Shown here piece by piece: positions 28,110 to 36,974 of a DNA stretch of 64,000 nucleotides. Every line of letters starts with the position of its first letter. The stretch's first letter is position 1. A program made the position numbers and the translations under genes. The DNA is from an uncultured Pseudomonadota bacterium (GTDB lineage: Bacteria; Pseudomonadota; Gammaproteobacteria; Steroidobacterales; Steroidobacteraceae): contig CAIKMS010000016.1 of the NCBI GenBank assembly GCA_903828595.1, forward strand, positions 1 through 64,000, written 5' to 3'. The notes beneath the pieces were generated by a model. The model ran no database searches and was not told the origin of the DNA. It worked only from the letters and a program-made list of their open reading frames with translations.

Positions 28110-28186
28110 TTGACCCTCTTGATGGCTTTAAAGGTTCGCTAAAGACGTCGACTACCGATCTGTGTCGATCCTACAGCTGCGGACAT

Positions 28187-28669
28187 TTAGTCACGAAAAT
28201 TATTGAATTGCACGGGTACGTCCAACTCGGCTTTGCGCAACAACGCCATGGTTTCCTGCAGGTCGTCACGACTTTTCCCGGTAATACGTACTTTGTCACC
28301 CTGAATTGCGGCTTGAACCTTGATTTTCGAGTCTTTCACCAGTCGTTGAATTTTTCGCGCCGTATCGGCGTCTACACCGACTTTTAAGATAACCTGCTGC
28401 TTGGCCCTGGCGATGTTGACCTCGGGGTCCTTTAATTCCAAGGCACTAATATCGATGCCGCGCTTAGTCATTCGCAGCTTCAAGATGTCATACATCTGCG
28501 AAATCTGAAACTCGACCTCCGCACTCATGGTAATCACTTTGTCTTCGAGCTTGAACGTTGCTTCCACACCCTTGAAGTCAAAGCGTGTTGTCAGCTCACG
28601 AGTGGCCTGATCAACGGCATTAGCTACCTCGTGCATTTCCAACTCAGAAACAACGTCAAAGGAAGGCAT
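28187..28669 (-). CDS. yajQ: YajQ family nucleotide-binding protein
   Basis: A 160-residue protein with the family start MPSFDVVSELEMHEVANAVDQA and the segment TRFDFKGVEATF, plus the end LLRKAELDVPVQFNNFRD. YajQ proteins bind nucleotides, and some bind cyclic di-GMP and regulate transcription with a LysR partner. Two such regulators (cysB, oxyR) are in the window, but no direct link is shown. Confidence 0.95.
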   Translation of the reverse strand: MPSFDVVSELEMHEVANAVDQATRELTTRFDFKGVEATFKLEDKVITMSAEVEFQISQMYDILKLRMTKRGIDISALELKDPEVNIARAKQQVILKVGVDADTARKIQRLVKDSKIKVQAAIQGDKVRITGKSRDDLQETMALLRKAELDVPVQFNNFRD

Positions 28670-28723
28670 AGAAACTCCAACTCATTCTTGAAACTTAAAA
28701 TAAAGAAAGCCTTAACTCGCGAC

Positions 28724-29266
28724 TTAAAATTCGCCTGGAACGCTCGGCAGCTCCCGATAAAAAACCGTCGTGGGTTCCAGTCGCCCATTGGCCGAACGGG
28801 CAAAGTTAGGAATCTGCCCCACGGCCTTCCAGTGCAGCTTGCTGTACAGGCGCTCGGCGGGGTCGCCGCTACGCGTATCAAGCACCAGCAGTGTCAAGCC
28901 GTCATCGATAGCGGCTTTTTCCAGTGCATTAATCAGCGCTGAGCCAATGCCGCGGCGACGAAATTGGGTGTTAACCATTAGCTTTTGCACCTCACCTCGA
29001 TGAGTGGCGTTGGCTTTTTGTGGTCTCACTAACTGCACAGATCCGGCGCAGACATGATCATCCGTTGCGACAAATAGCCGTCGTTCGCCGCGGCCTACCT
29101 GCTCTAGGATTCCCGTCCAGTAGTTGCGAGCATCCTTGGTCGCTGGTGCTGTTAAAAAGCCAATGGAGGCACCATCACTCACGGTCTCTTGCAACAACTC
29201 GACCAGCTCACTGAAAAGCTCGAGGCTGGGTGTGGTTTTTACTTCCTGAATCTTTAACATCGGCAC
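28724..29266 (-). CDS. GNAT-family N-acetyltransferase
   Basis: A 180-residue acetyltransferase. The acetyl-CoA site is visible as EVQKLMVNTQFRRRGIGSALINALEKAA, with the pyrophosphate loop RRRGIG, and the closing segment GDPAERLYSKLHWKAVGQIPNFAR is typical. ATG 29266 or 29260 can start it. The substrate is unknown. It lies between yajQ and cysB on the same strand and may be transcribed with them. Confidence 0.88.
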   Translation of the reverse strand: MPMLKIQEVKTTPSLELFSELVELLQETVSDGASIGFLTAPATKDARNYWTGILEQVGRGERRLFVATDDHVCAGSVQLVRPQKANATHRGEVQKLMVNTQFRRRGIGSALINALEKAAIDDGLTLLVLDTRSGDPAERLYSKLHWKAVGQIPNFARSANGRLEPTTVFYRELPSVPGEF

Positions 29267-29371
29267 GCTCCTGCTAATCGTAATGCATAGTCGTTAACGA
29301 CCTAATCACCATACTCTGTCGCCGAACCGAATGCCGATCTTCGTTGAAAATTTACCGCAGACATATTAATG

Positions 29372-30346
29372 CTAGGAAGGTTCCGGCAACGTGATATCGC
29401 TAAACACATCGGTCAGCTCCTGAGGCGAGTTTGCTCGAATAGCAAGCTCAATTCGCCTGCGCGTCAAATGAGGCGCACAGCGTTTCAGAAAATCAAATTG
29501 ATAGCGACGCAATAAGCGCCCGCGCTGAAAGCCAATCCACGTAACATGACTATCGAATAGATGCTTGGCATCTATGGTGACCAGGTCACTGTCATCGGGG
29601 GTGATTGACATGCCCGCCACAATTCCCACACCAAGACCTACCCTTACATAAGTTTTTATCGTGTCTGCATCGGCGGCCGTTAACGCAACATTTAGCTTAA
29701 GTCCGGCGCTTTCAAAAAGCGCCGGTAACGAGGAACGGCCGCCAAAGCTAAAGGTATAGGTGACTAACGGGTAGCGGGAGAGCGCCTTCAGTGAAGGGGC
29801 TTTCTCCGCCGCCAAGGGATGGGAGCGTGGAACTATAATTTGGCGTTGCCAGCGGTACCAAGGTAGCGGAACCAAGCTAGGAAACAGCTCTTGCGCTCCG
29901 GTAGCGATCGCAAAATCTATGCGCTCTGCCTTGGCGAGCTCTGCGATCTGTTCTGATGTGCCCTGGTGCAGGTGTAAATCAATATCCGGATAGTCGCTAC
30001 GAAACTCGCTAATGATCGGCGGCAGCACGTAGCGTGCCTGAGTATGCGTTGTGCCTATCGATAAAGAGCCCGTGTCATCTTCGCGCACATCGGCGGACAG
30101 GCGGCGGATATTTTGAACTTCTTCTAAGATTTTTAGAGCACGGTCTACGACCTGGGTGCCCGCCGGAGTTACCCGAGTCAGATTACGCCCGTCGCGCTCA
30201 AAGACTGGAAAGCCTAACTCTTCCTCGAGTAGCTTCAGCTGTTTACTCACGCCTGGTTGGGAGGTGTGCAACTTGCGAGCCGCCGTAGTGATATTCAATC
30301 CGTTTTGCACAACGGCGGTCAGATAACGCAGCTGATGTAGCTTCAT
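29372..30346 (-). CDS. cysB: LysR-type regulator CysB
   Basis: CysB activates the sulphate assimilation genes with N-acetylserine as inducer. The protein has 324 residues, the same as Escherichia coli CysB. It begins MKLHQLRYLTAVVQNGLNIT, with the helix-turn-helix segment TAARKLHTSQPGVSKQLKLLEEELG, then GTTHTQARYVLPPII and the effector-domain blocks HQGTSEQIAEL and VGLGVGIVAGMSI. It is divergent from the TonB-receptor gene; a perfect palindrome lies 35 bases upstream of its start. Confidence 0.93.
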   Translation of the reverse strand: MKLHQLRYLTAVVQNGLNITTAARKLHTSQPGVSKQLKLLEEELGFPVFERDGRNLTRVTPAGTQVVDRALKILEEVQNIRRLSADVREDDTGSLSIGTTHTQARYVLPPIISEFRSDYPDIDLHLHQGTSEQIAELAKAERIDFAIATGAQELFPSLVPLPWYRWQRQIIVPRSHPLAAEKAPSLKALSRYPLVTYTFSFGGRSSLPALFESAGLKLNVALTAADADTIKTYVRVGLGVGIVAGMSITPDDSDLVTIDAKHLFDSHVTWIGFQRGRLLRRYQFDFLKRCAPHLTRRRIELAIRANSPQELTDVFSDITLPEPS

Positions 30347-30380
30347 AGAACTTCTGCATGAAAGGCGCCCTAATTCGGGC

Positions 30381-30396
30381 TTAGGCTTAAGCCTAA
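30381..30396. promoter_or_regulatory. Perfect 16-bp palindrome upstream of cysB
   Basis: TTAGGCTTAAGCCTAA is a perfect dyad in the divergent region between cysB and the TonB-receptor gene. It looks like an operator for a dimeric regulator. Its half-site spacing does not fit the usual LysR T-N11-A box exactly, so the regulator is open. Confidence 0.5.
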
Positions 30397-30580
30397 CGCA
30401 TCAGATGAGGGGTTAGGTAAGAGCATTAGCCCTGACGGATGGTTATAGCTCCAGACTGATTCTGCATAACGGCCACTTAAAATGACTCTGGAATTTCGGC
30501 GCTGTTGCCGGTTATGCTCGACCATTACGCCGGTTAGCCATGGTTGGCGGTGAGCGTGGTTTTTAAAAGGAGTGGGGCCA

Positions 30581-32965
30581 ATGCGACAAGTGACAGATTC
30601 CGTGAAAGCGATTTTAGGTAAGCCGGCGCGAGTAGCGCGCACAGAGCATCCACTGACGTCGGCCTCGCTGTGCTTACTCAGCGCCAGTTTGGTCCTGGCC
30701 ACTCCGGTCACCTGGGCCGCTGATGTTGCGGCGCAAGATGACAACGGTCTGGCTGAGATTGTTGTGACTGCACAAAAGTACAAGTCGACGATTCAAAACA
30801 CCCCTATCAGCATGTCCGCTCTCAGCGGAGACCAGCTCACCGCTGCCGGTATTACCTCGGTGGTCGACGTTTCGCGTGACGTGCCCGGCCTTTCGGTGCG
30901 ATCGGCAGGTCCTGGTCTGACCGAATTTGAGGCGCGAGGGCTTGCGTCTAATGGTGGCGCCTCACCCACTGTAGGCTTTTATCTGGATGAAGTGCCTCTT
31001 TCGCCCCCGGCGCTCTCCCAGTCCGGCAAGGTTGTAATCGACCCTAATCTTTATGATTTAGAGCGTGTAGAAGTTCTGCGTGGGCCGCAGGGCACGCTTT
31101 ATGGATCCGGCTCCATGGGCGGCACGATCAAAATTGTGACCAACCAGCCTAAGCTGGGTGTTGTAGAAGGTTCGGTGCAAGGCACTCTCTCCGATACTCA
31201 GGGAGGCTCTGCCAATGCCAGCGGTAACGCGATGATCAACTTGCCGCTGGGCGAGAAGATGGCTTTGCGTGTGGTGGTCAGTGACCTGCACCGCAGCGGC
31301 TGGATTGATCGAGTCGTCGTTAATCCTTTCCCCGCCAACGGGGCAACCCGCGGCGACGTATTAGCCACTGCACCGCAAAGCGTGGCTAAGAACGTAAACA
31401 CCGAGGATCTTTACGGTGGTCGTGCGAGCCTGCTCTACAAGCCTAATGAAAACTTGTCTATCACAGCGTCGGCGCTATATCAGCGCCTTACGATGGGTGG
31501 ATACGACCTGGTGGATAGCCCGCCCGGTGCTTCACATCTGGCTCATTATCAGGCCTTTGATCTGGCTGAGCCAATCACTGACACCGCACACGTTTATTCG
31601 CTGACCATCAATGCGCATTTGGGTTTTGCCGATCTGACCAGCGCCTCGTCATACTGGGATCGAAATGCCGCACAGGCGCAGGATGCCTCCGAGTCCATTT
31701 CGACTACCCTGGGCACCCCTCTGGTACCGGTGTTGTTTTCCGAAGCCGATCCTTCGCATCAATTTAGCCAGGAATTGCGGTTGACCTCTGCCAATTCAGA
31801 CCGTTTGCATTGGACCGTGGGAGCCTTCTACAGCAATCTAACCTCGTCTTGGAACGAGTTCGGAGCCAATGAGCAGCTGGCCTCGACGCCCGGCTTCCCG
31901 TACACGCCTAATGGCGTGGTGTTTTCTAGTATTAATCCCTACAACATTAAGCAGACAGCCCTGTTTGCTGACGGGTCTTATAAGTTGACCGATGAGCTAA
32001 CCCTCTCCGGTGGCTTGCGTTGGTACAGCTACAACAGTCAGGTCGGAGAGTCTGAGTGGGGACTGGTTGCGCCGGTGTATCGCACGCAGCCGCCAAGCCC
32101 TGTCTACACCACCGCTTCTGATAAGGGTTACAACCCGCGGGTGAACTTGTCCTATCAGCCCACTGCTACGCTTAATACCTACCTAACAGCTGCCAAGGGC
32201 TTCCGCCCGGGTGGTGCGAATATCGCCATCCCACCGTCGAATCAGCCGCCGTTCTGCGCCGGTAGCGCACCAACATCCTTTGGCCCGGATTCGGTATGGA
32301 ACTACGAAGTCGGTGAAAAAGCCAAGTTCCTGAATAACCGTTTGTCGATCAACTCTGACGTTTACTACATCAAGTGGAACGGCGTGCAGCAGAGCGTGCC
32401 GCTGGCCTGTGGTTTTGTGTACAACACCAATGCTGGTGATGGTTACTCCTACGGCCCAGAGCTAGAAATTAACGGTAAAATCAACGACTCGTGGACCGTC
32501 TCGCTGAACGGTGCGATTACCGAAGCCAAGATCGATCATCCAACGCAAGCGTACGCAAGCTCTTTGATCGGCACCAACGGCCAACCTTATTGCCCAGCCA
32601 CCGGTTCCTGCTCGGTGCCTATCCTTAACGTACCGCATGAAACGGCGGCCTTGGCGGTGCAATACGCAACCCAAATAAGCGAAGGTTATGAGTTAAATGC
32701 TCGACTTTCGGATACGTATACGGGCGGTGCCACGGATCTTGCGTATTACTTCGGTGTGAACCTGCCCTCGTACAGTCTGTTGGCATTACGCGCCACGATT
32801 AGTCATAACAACTGGTCAGCTGCACTGTTCGCCGATAACCTCACTAATAAGGTGGCGCTGATCACGGCTAACAATACACAGTTTCAGTTCAATATCCCGC
32901 AGTTGATTCGCTACTCCATGGTGCAACCGCGAACCATAGGAACTCAGATTAACTATCGTTTTTAA
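30581..32965 (+). CDS. TonB-dependent outer-membrane receptor
   Basis: A 794-residue receptor that imports a substrate across the outer membrane with TonB energy. ATG 30581 follows AAGGAG by 8 bases. After a long signal region (to about residue 46) come the TonB-box-like stretch GLAEIVVTAQK, the plug (NTPISMSALSGDQL, YDLERVEVLRGPQGTLYGSGSMGGTIKIV) and a 22-strand barrel ending in aromatic INYRF. The following secreted amidohydrolase gene suggests a substrate with a hydrolysable C-N or ester bond, but this is inference. It is divergent from cysB. Confidence 0.92.
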   Translation: MRQVTDSVKAILGKPARVARTEHPLTSASLCLLSASLVLATPVTWAADVAAQDDNGLAEIVVTAQKYKSTIQNTPISMSALSGDQLTAAGITSVVDVSRDVPGLSVRSAGPGLTEFEARGLASNGGASPTVGFYLDEVPLSPPALSQSGKVVIDPNLYDLERVEVLRGPQGTLYGSGSMGGTIKIVTNQPKLGVVEGSVQGTLSDTQGGSANASGNAMINLPLGEKMALRVVVSDLHRSGWIDRVVVNPFPANGATRGDVLATAPQSVAKNVNTEDLYGGRASLLYKPNENLSITASALYQRLTMGGYDLVDSPPGASHLAHYQAFDLAEPITDTAHVYSLTINAHLGFADLTSASSYWDRNAAQAQDASESISTTLGTPLVPVLFSEADPSHQFSQELRLTSANSDRLHWTVGAFYSNLTSSWNEFGANEQLASTPGFPYTPNGVVFSSINPYNIKQTALFADGSYKLTDELTLSGGLRWYSYNSQVGESEWGLVAPVYRTQPPSPVYTTASDKGYNPRVNLSYQPTATLNTYLTAAKGFRPGGANIAIPPSNQPPFCAGSAPTSFGPDSVWNYEVGEKAKFLNNRLSINSDVYYIKWNGVQQSVPLACGFVYNTNAGDGYSYGPELEINGKINDSWTVSLNGAITEAKIDHPTQAYASSLIGTNGQPYCPATGSCSVPILNVPHETAALAVQYATQISEGYELNARLSDTYTGGATDLAYYFGVNLPSYSLLALRATISHNNWSAALFADNLTNKVALITANNTQFQFNIPQLIRYSMVQPRTIGTQINYRF

Positions 32966-32973
32966 ACACTAAA

Positions 32974-32994
32974 GGCGGGCCTTTTAAGCCCGCC
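32974..32994 (+). terminator. Hairpin after the TonB-receptor gene
   Basis: GGCGGGC (32974-32980) pairs with GCCCGCC (32988-32994), 8 bases after the receptor stop codon. The T-rich tail is poor (ATCTTGTGT), so partial termination or processing before the amidohydrolase gene is likely. Confidence 0.6.
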
Positions 32995-33030
32995 ATCTTG
33001 TGTAATTCATAAAATTCAGGGGCGAATAAC

Positions 33031-34308
33031 GTGAAAGCTTTAACAATCACTCTGGCGCTATTGGCTGCAGGACCTGTTTGTGCACAGGTCGTAGCACTGC
33101 GTGCTGGAACGGTTATTGATCCGGCAAAAGGCACCGTGTTGCATGATCAAACTATTGTCATCGACCACGGGGTCATCAAGTCAATCGGTGCCAAGGTTGA
33201 GGTGCCTGCGGGCGCGCAGGTTGTTGACCTATCGCATGAATGGGTGATGCCTGGATTGATTGATGCCCACACGCACTTAACGCTTACTGAAATCACCGGT
33301 AACGCACCGTTCGAATCGTTTTTCTTAAAAGAGACATCGGCGTATCGCGCGATGCGTGGTCTGCACAACGCCAACACTCTGGTAAATGCCGGATTTACGA
33401 CAATCCGCGACCTAGGCAACGGCGCTGAGTACGCCATGATGGATGTGCGTCGCGGTATTGATAACGGCTGGTTTGTCGGGCCTAACGTTCTAACCACCGG
33501 AAAAATCATCACGCCTTTCGGTGGCCAGTCCAACAAAATACCGGCAGAGCAGGGTTCGTTCTGGAAGTACGAGTACATTGATGCCGACGGCCCGGCCGAG
33601 ATCCGCAAGGCCGTTCGCACCAACATATACTATGGTGCGGACGTCATTAAGCTCGTGCTGGACAATCAGTCCTATCACTACTCGGTTGAAGAGATTCGCA
33701 CGGCTGTGGATGAGGCCCATCACGCCGGTATACCCGTGTCTGTGCACGTTTACGGTGGCGAAGCGGCGGATAATGCGATTGAGGCTGGCGTAGACTCCAT
33801 TGAACACGGGTTTGATCTGACCGATGCTCAGCTGAAGAAAATGAAGGATAAAGGCATTTATCTGGTGAGCACGGACTTCCCGCGTGCACACCTGGATATC
33901 GTTGGTGGTTCTGGTGGAATTTTTCCGGACCCACCCGCTGTGATGGCGGCCAAAATCATTGACCGCCTGACACGTGCGCACAAGTTGGGCGTGCATCTGG
34001 CGTTTGGTAGTGACACGGTTGTTGAAGTCGAGGGCCGTACGCGCGCCGATCTCATGTTCGATTATTTGGGAGTCTGGGGTTTGGCAGGTGTGCCTACGAT
34101 GGATATCCTAAAAAGTTGGACCAGCGAGCCTGCTGCTCTGCTGCGAGTGGACAAGTTGCGCGGTCGCGTAGCGGAAGGTTATCAAGCTGACCTCATTGCT
34201 ATCCCAGCTGACCCGGTCGCTAATGTTGAAAATCTGCGTCGGATCAACTTTGTGATGCGTGGTGACAAGATCATTCGAAACGATCTGGCGAGCGCTGCTA
34301 AGAATTAA
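33031..34308 (+). CDS. Secreted metal-dependent amidohydrolase (imidazolonepropionase/prolidase-like)
   Basis: A 425-residue enzyme of the amidohydrolase superfamily with a signal peptide (residues 1-18, cleaved VCA-Q). Metal ligands are visible as His80 and His82 in DAHTHL, a possible bridging Lys in DVIKLVLD, His in SVHVYGG, His in SIEHGFD and Asp in AFGSDTVVE. Relatives hydrolyse dipeptides, imidazolones or lactones. It starts with GTG 33031 after AGGGGCG. Together with the upstream receptor it probably forms an uptake and periplasmic breakdown unit. Confidence 0.88.
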   Translation: MKALTITLALLAAGPVCAQVVALRAGTVIDPAKGTVLHDQTIVIDHGVIKSIGAKVEVPAGAQVVDLSHEWVMPGLIDAHTHLTLTEITGNAPFESFFLKETSAYRAMRGLHNANTLVNAGFTTIRDLGNGAEYAMMDVRRGIDNGWFVGPNVLTTGKIITPFGGQSNKIPAEQGSFWKYEYIDADGPAEIRKAVRTNIYYGADVIKLVLDNQSYHYSVEEIRTAVDEAHHAGIPVSVHVYGGEAADNAIEAGVDSIEHGFDLTDAQLKKMKDKGIYLVSTDFPRAHLDIVGGSGGIFPDPPAVMAAKIIDRLTRAHKLGVHLAFGSDTVVEVEGRTRADLMFDYLGVWGLAGVPTMDILKSWTSEPAALLRVDKLRGRVAEGYQADLIAIPADPVANVENLRRINFVMRGDKIIRNDLASAAKN

Positions 34309-34338
34309 TTCGCATCAACTCGTGACAACTATGAACTA

Positions 34339-34368
34339 AGCCCGCACGATGTCTGCGGGCTTTTTTTT
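34339..34368 (+). terminator. Rho-independent terminator after the amidohydrolase gene
   Basis: AGCCCGCA (34339-34346) pairs perfectly with TGCGGGCT (34354-34361) around a 7-base loop and runs into eight T. It separates the amidohydrolase from the AhpD-like gene, whose coding region begins 30 bases later. Confidence 0.92.
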
Positions 34369-34398
34369 AAGTTCTAACTTTATTTGACAGGAATATTT

Positions 34399-34797
34399 AT
34401 GAGCCAACCCATTGAATACGCCGATGCAAGCCCTGAAGTTCGAGCGATCTACGATGACATCATGGCGACGCGCCAAACCGATTGGATTAACAACTTTTGG
34501 AAAGTGCTGGCGCACCATCCGGCGACCCTGCGCCGTATGTGGGACAACGTAAAACAGGTGATGGGACCCGGAGCATTAGATCCGCTAACTAAAGAGCTGA
34601 TTTATATCGCGGTAAGCGTGACTAATAACTGCCAATACTGTATCGCCTCACACTCAGCCGCGGCGCGTAATAAGGGGATGTCCGATGAGCAGTTTGGTGA
34701 GCTTATGGCGATCATTGGTCTAGCGAACGACACGAACCGGCTGGTCAACGGCTATAACGCACCGATTGATGAGCGATTTAAGAGCCCCTCGAAATAA
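34399..34797 (+). CDS. Carboxymuconolactone decarboxylase / AhpD-like protein
   Basis: A 132-residue single-domain protein. The family core LTKELIYIAVSVTNNCQYCIASHSAAARNKG contains the CxxC and following His used by AhpD-type peroxidase partners; it could act as an alkylhydroperoxidase-like protein or as a decarboxylase. ATG 34399 lies 8 bases after GACAGGA and is preferred over TTG 34384. A strong terminator lies just upstream, so it is either read through from the amidohydrolase gene or has its own start. Confidence 0.9.
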   Translation: MSQPIEYADASPEVRAIYDDIMATRQTDWINNFWKVLAHHPATLRRMWDNVKQVMGPGALDPLTKELIYIAVSVTNNCQYCIASHSAAARNKGMSDEQFGELMAIIGLANDTNRLVNGYNAPIDERFKSPSK

Positions 34798-34837
34798 GTA
34801 ACGCGGAAACTGGCTCCCGCTCCAGGAAGAAGAGTTG

Positions 34838-36697
34838 TCAACGGTAGCCGCGTGCCTGCAAGGAAAACAGGTGCGCGTACCGGCCGTTTCTCTGCATGAG
34901 CTGCTCGTGGTTGCCTTCTTCGATGATCCGGCCATGCTCCAGTACCGCTATATGATCGGCCATACGCACCGTGGAGAAACGGTGTGAGATCAGAATTGTC
35001 ATCCTATCCTGAGTGTGCCCTCGCACGTGTTCAAAGATCTCGGCCTCAGCAGCCGCGTCCATGGCGGCGGTAGGCTCGTCTAGCACCAATACATCGGCTT
35101 TGGAGCGCATAAAGGCGCGCGAGAGCGCTACTTTTTGCCATTGTCCGCCAGACAGCTCCCGACCATCCTGAAACCACTTGCCGAGTTGCGTGTCATAGCC
35201 TGACGGAAGTTCTTTGATAAACGTATCCGCCAATCCTTTGGTCGCGGCCTCCGACCAGCGCTGCCGATCTTCAAACCGGGTCACATCACCAGCCCCAACG
35301 TTTTCACCGGCCAACAGCTGGTAATGCGCAAAGTCTTGAAAGATCACCCCGATTCGCGCGCGCAAGGCCGCCGGATCCCACAGTGTGAGATTTAAGCCCT
35401 CAAAGCTAACTTCCCCTTCAGTAGGCGCATACAGACCGGTTAAAAGCTTAATCAATGTGGTCTTGCCTGAGCCGTTCTCACCCACAAGTGCAAGAGTTTC
35501 TCCAGGCCGTATCGATAAGGATAACTGTTCTATAGCCGGCTTGGTCGCACCGGGATAAGTGAAAGACACCGCTTCAAAACGAATGCCAGCCGCAGGGTCC
35601 GGTCCTTGAGTGGCTGTGCCTTGAGCCTTGCGTACCGGCTGCTCTAAATACTCGTAGAGATTAGAAAGATACAGATTGTCTTCGTATAGGCCTCCGATCG
35701 CGGTAAGCCCAGTAGACAAGGCGGACTGTCCTTGGCGAAACAACATCAGGTACATAGTCATCTGGCCTAATGTAATTCTGGCAGCAATTGCGCTTACAGC
35801 GATCCAGGCATAGGCGACATACAGCGTCGCTGTTGCAATCAAGCCAAGTAAAAAGCCCCACACATCGCGTCGAATGGTTAGATTTCTATCCGAATGATAA
35901 AGCTTCACAAAAATGCTTTTGTAGCGCTCTAAGAAAAGCGGACCAAGGTCATAGAGCTTGACCTCCTTGGCGTGATCTTCGCGGGCCAGCATTGCCTCTA
36001 AATACGCTTGCATGCGTGTCTCGGGCGCACGCCAGCGAAAGAGCCTGAACGCGTCGCCGGAAAACTTAGTTTCGGCGATAAAAGCAGGTAAGGCGGCAAG
36101 CGCAAGTACTGCTACCGTCCAAGCCGAAAAACGCACCAAGATCAAACCGTAGCTTGTCAGTGAGATGATGCTCTGGATCAGGGTGAAGCTACGCATGACT
36201 AACGACAGCGGTCGACTGGACGCCTCACGGCGCGCACGGGCCAGCTTGTCGTAAAACTCACTATCCTCAAATTGCGCTAAATCTAAAGTGAGCGCTTTTT
36301 CTAAAATCATTTCATTGACGCGCTGACCTAACTGCGCACGCAGCAGCGATTGGCAGGTCGTTAAGCCGCGTTGACTGGCACTCATTATGGCGACGGCTGC
36401 CGCCTCTAATGAAACCAGTACTAACGCATGGTGGCTGACTGCAAAGCCTTGCGTCGGATAGAGCCGAGTCGCCGCCAAAACTTCATCGACGATCTGTGCG
36501 CCGATCCAAGCCACCAGTGCCGGTAGGGCACCACTTAAAATGGTCAATAAACCTAAGCCTAGCGTTAACGCGCGACTGGTGCTCCAGGTCAAGCCAATCG
36601 CAGCTGCCGTATAACGGTAAATCGCTATACCCGAGGTTTTTTTCGTAGCGCTAGTCTGCGTATAGCCGCCGGGTGGTGGACGTTTGATGCTTACCAA
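34838..36697 (-). CDS. ABC exporter, fused permease and ATPase
   Basis: A 619-residue type I ABC half-transporter. The N-terminal part (about 35-330) holds the membrane domain with several hydrophobic segments. The ATPase part has Walker A GENGSGKTTL, the signature LSGGQWQKVALSRAF, Walker B ADVLVLDEPTAAMD and the H-loop ISHRFSTVRMAD. It would work as a homodimer. There is no C39 peptidase domain, and the cargo is unknown. It starts with TTG 36697 and is divergent from an AraC-family gene. Confidence 0.92.
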   Translation of the reverse strand: MVSIKRPPPGGYTQTSATKKTSGIAIYRYTAAAIGLTWSTSRALTLGLGLLTILSGALPALVAWIGAQIVDEVLAATRLYPTQGFAVSHHALVLVSLEAAAVAIMSASQRGLTTCQSLLRAQLGQRVNEMILEKALTLDLAQFEDSEFYDKLARARREASSRPLSLVMRSFTLIQSIISLTSYGLILVRFSAWTVAVLALAALPAFIAETKFSGDAFRLFRWRAPETRMQAYLEAMLAREDHAKEVKLYDLGPLFLERYKSIFVKLYHSDRNLTIRRDVWGFLLGLIATATLYVAYAWIAVSAIAARITLGQMTMYLMLFRQGQSALSTGLTAIGGLYEDNLYLSNLYEYLEQPVRKAQGTATQGPDPAAGIRFEAVSFTYPGATKPAIEQLSLSIRPGETLALVGENGSGKTTLIKLLTGLYAPTEGEVSFEGLNLTLWDPAALRARIGVIFQDFAHYQLLAGENVGAGDVTRFEDRQRWSEAATKGLADTFIKELPSGYDTQLGKWFQDGRELSGGQWQKVALSRAFMRSKADVLVLDEPTAAMDAAAEAEIFEHVRGHTQDRMTILISHRFSTVRMADHIAVLEHGRIIEEGNHEQLMQRNGRYAHLFSLQARGYR

Positions 36698-36974
36698 GAG
36701 CGTTTCTTCAGTAAAGGTTTAGATGAATATTCTGCGTTTTTATAGGGAAACATGCACTTTATTTTTCTAATTCAAGCGTCAAACTATGAATTAACTACTT
36801 TATAAGCATTTTCCGATGATTACACAGTGCGTGATTCAGCTACATTGGCTAAGCAGTTACGGATTATCAAATCCCAAAGTTTTTTGGGGTAATTAGCCTC
36901 ACAGCCTGCCAAGGGTTTGGTGCGCGGCGTTGTAAAAGTTGTTAGGCGGCAAGTGGGTAGCAGAGGGTAATCTC

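Noticed and set aside
27544-28113. 189-codon plus-strand frame opposite the TauE/SafE gene
   Set aside because: Pro/Lys/Thr-rich translation with no motif; the minus strand encodes a recognisable membrane transporter.
33490-33996. 168-codon minus-strand frame inside the amidohydrolase gene
   Set aside because: The plus-strand frame has clear metal ligands and family motifs; the antisense protein has none.
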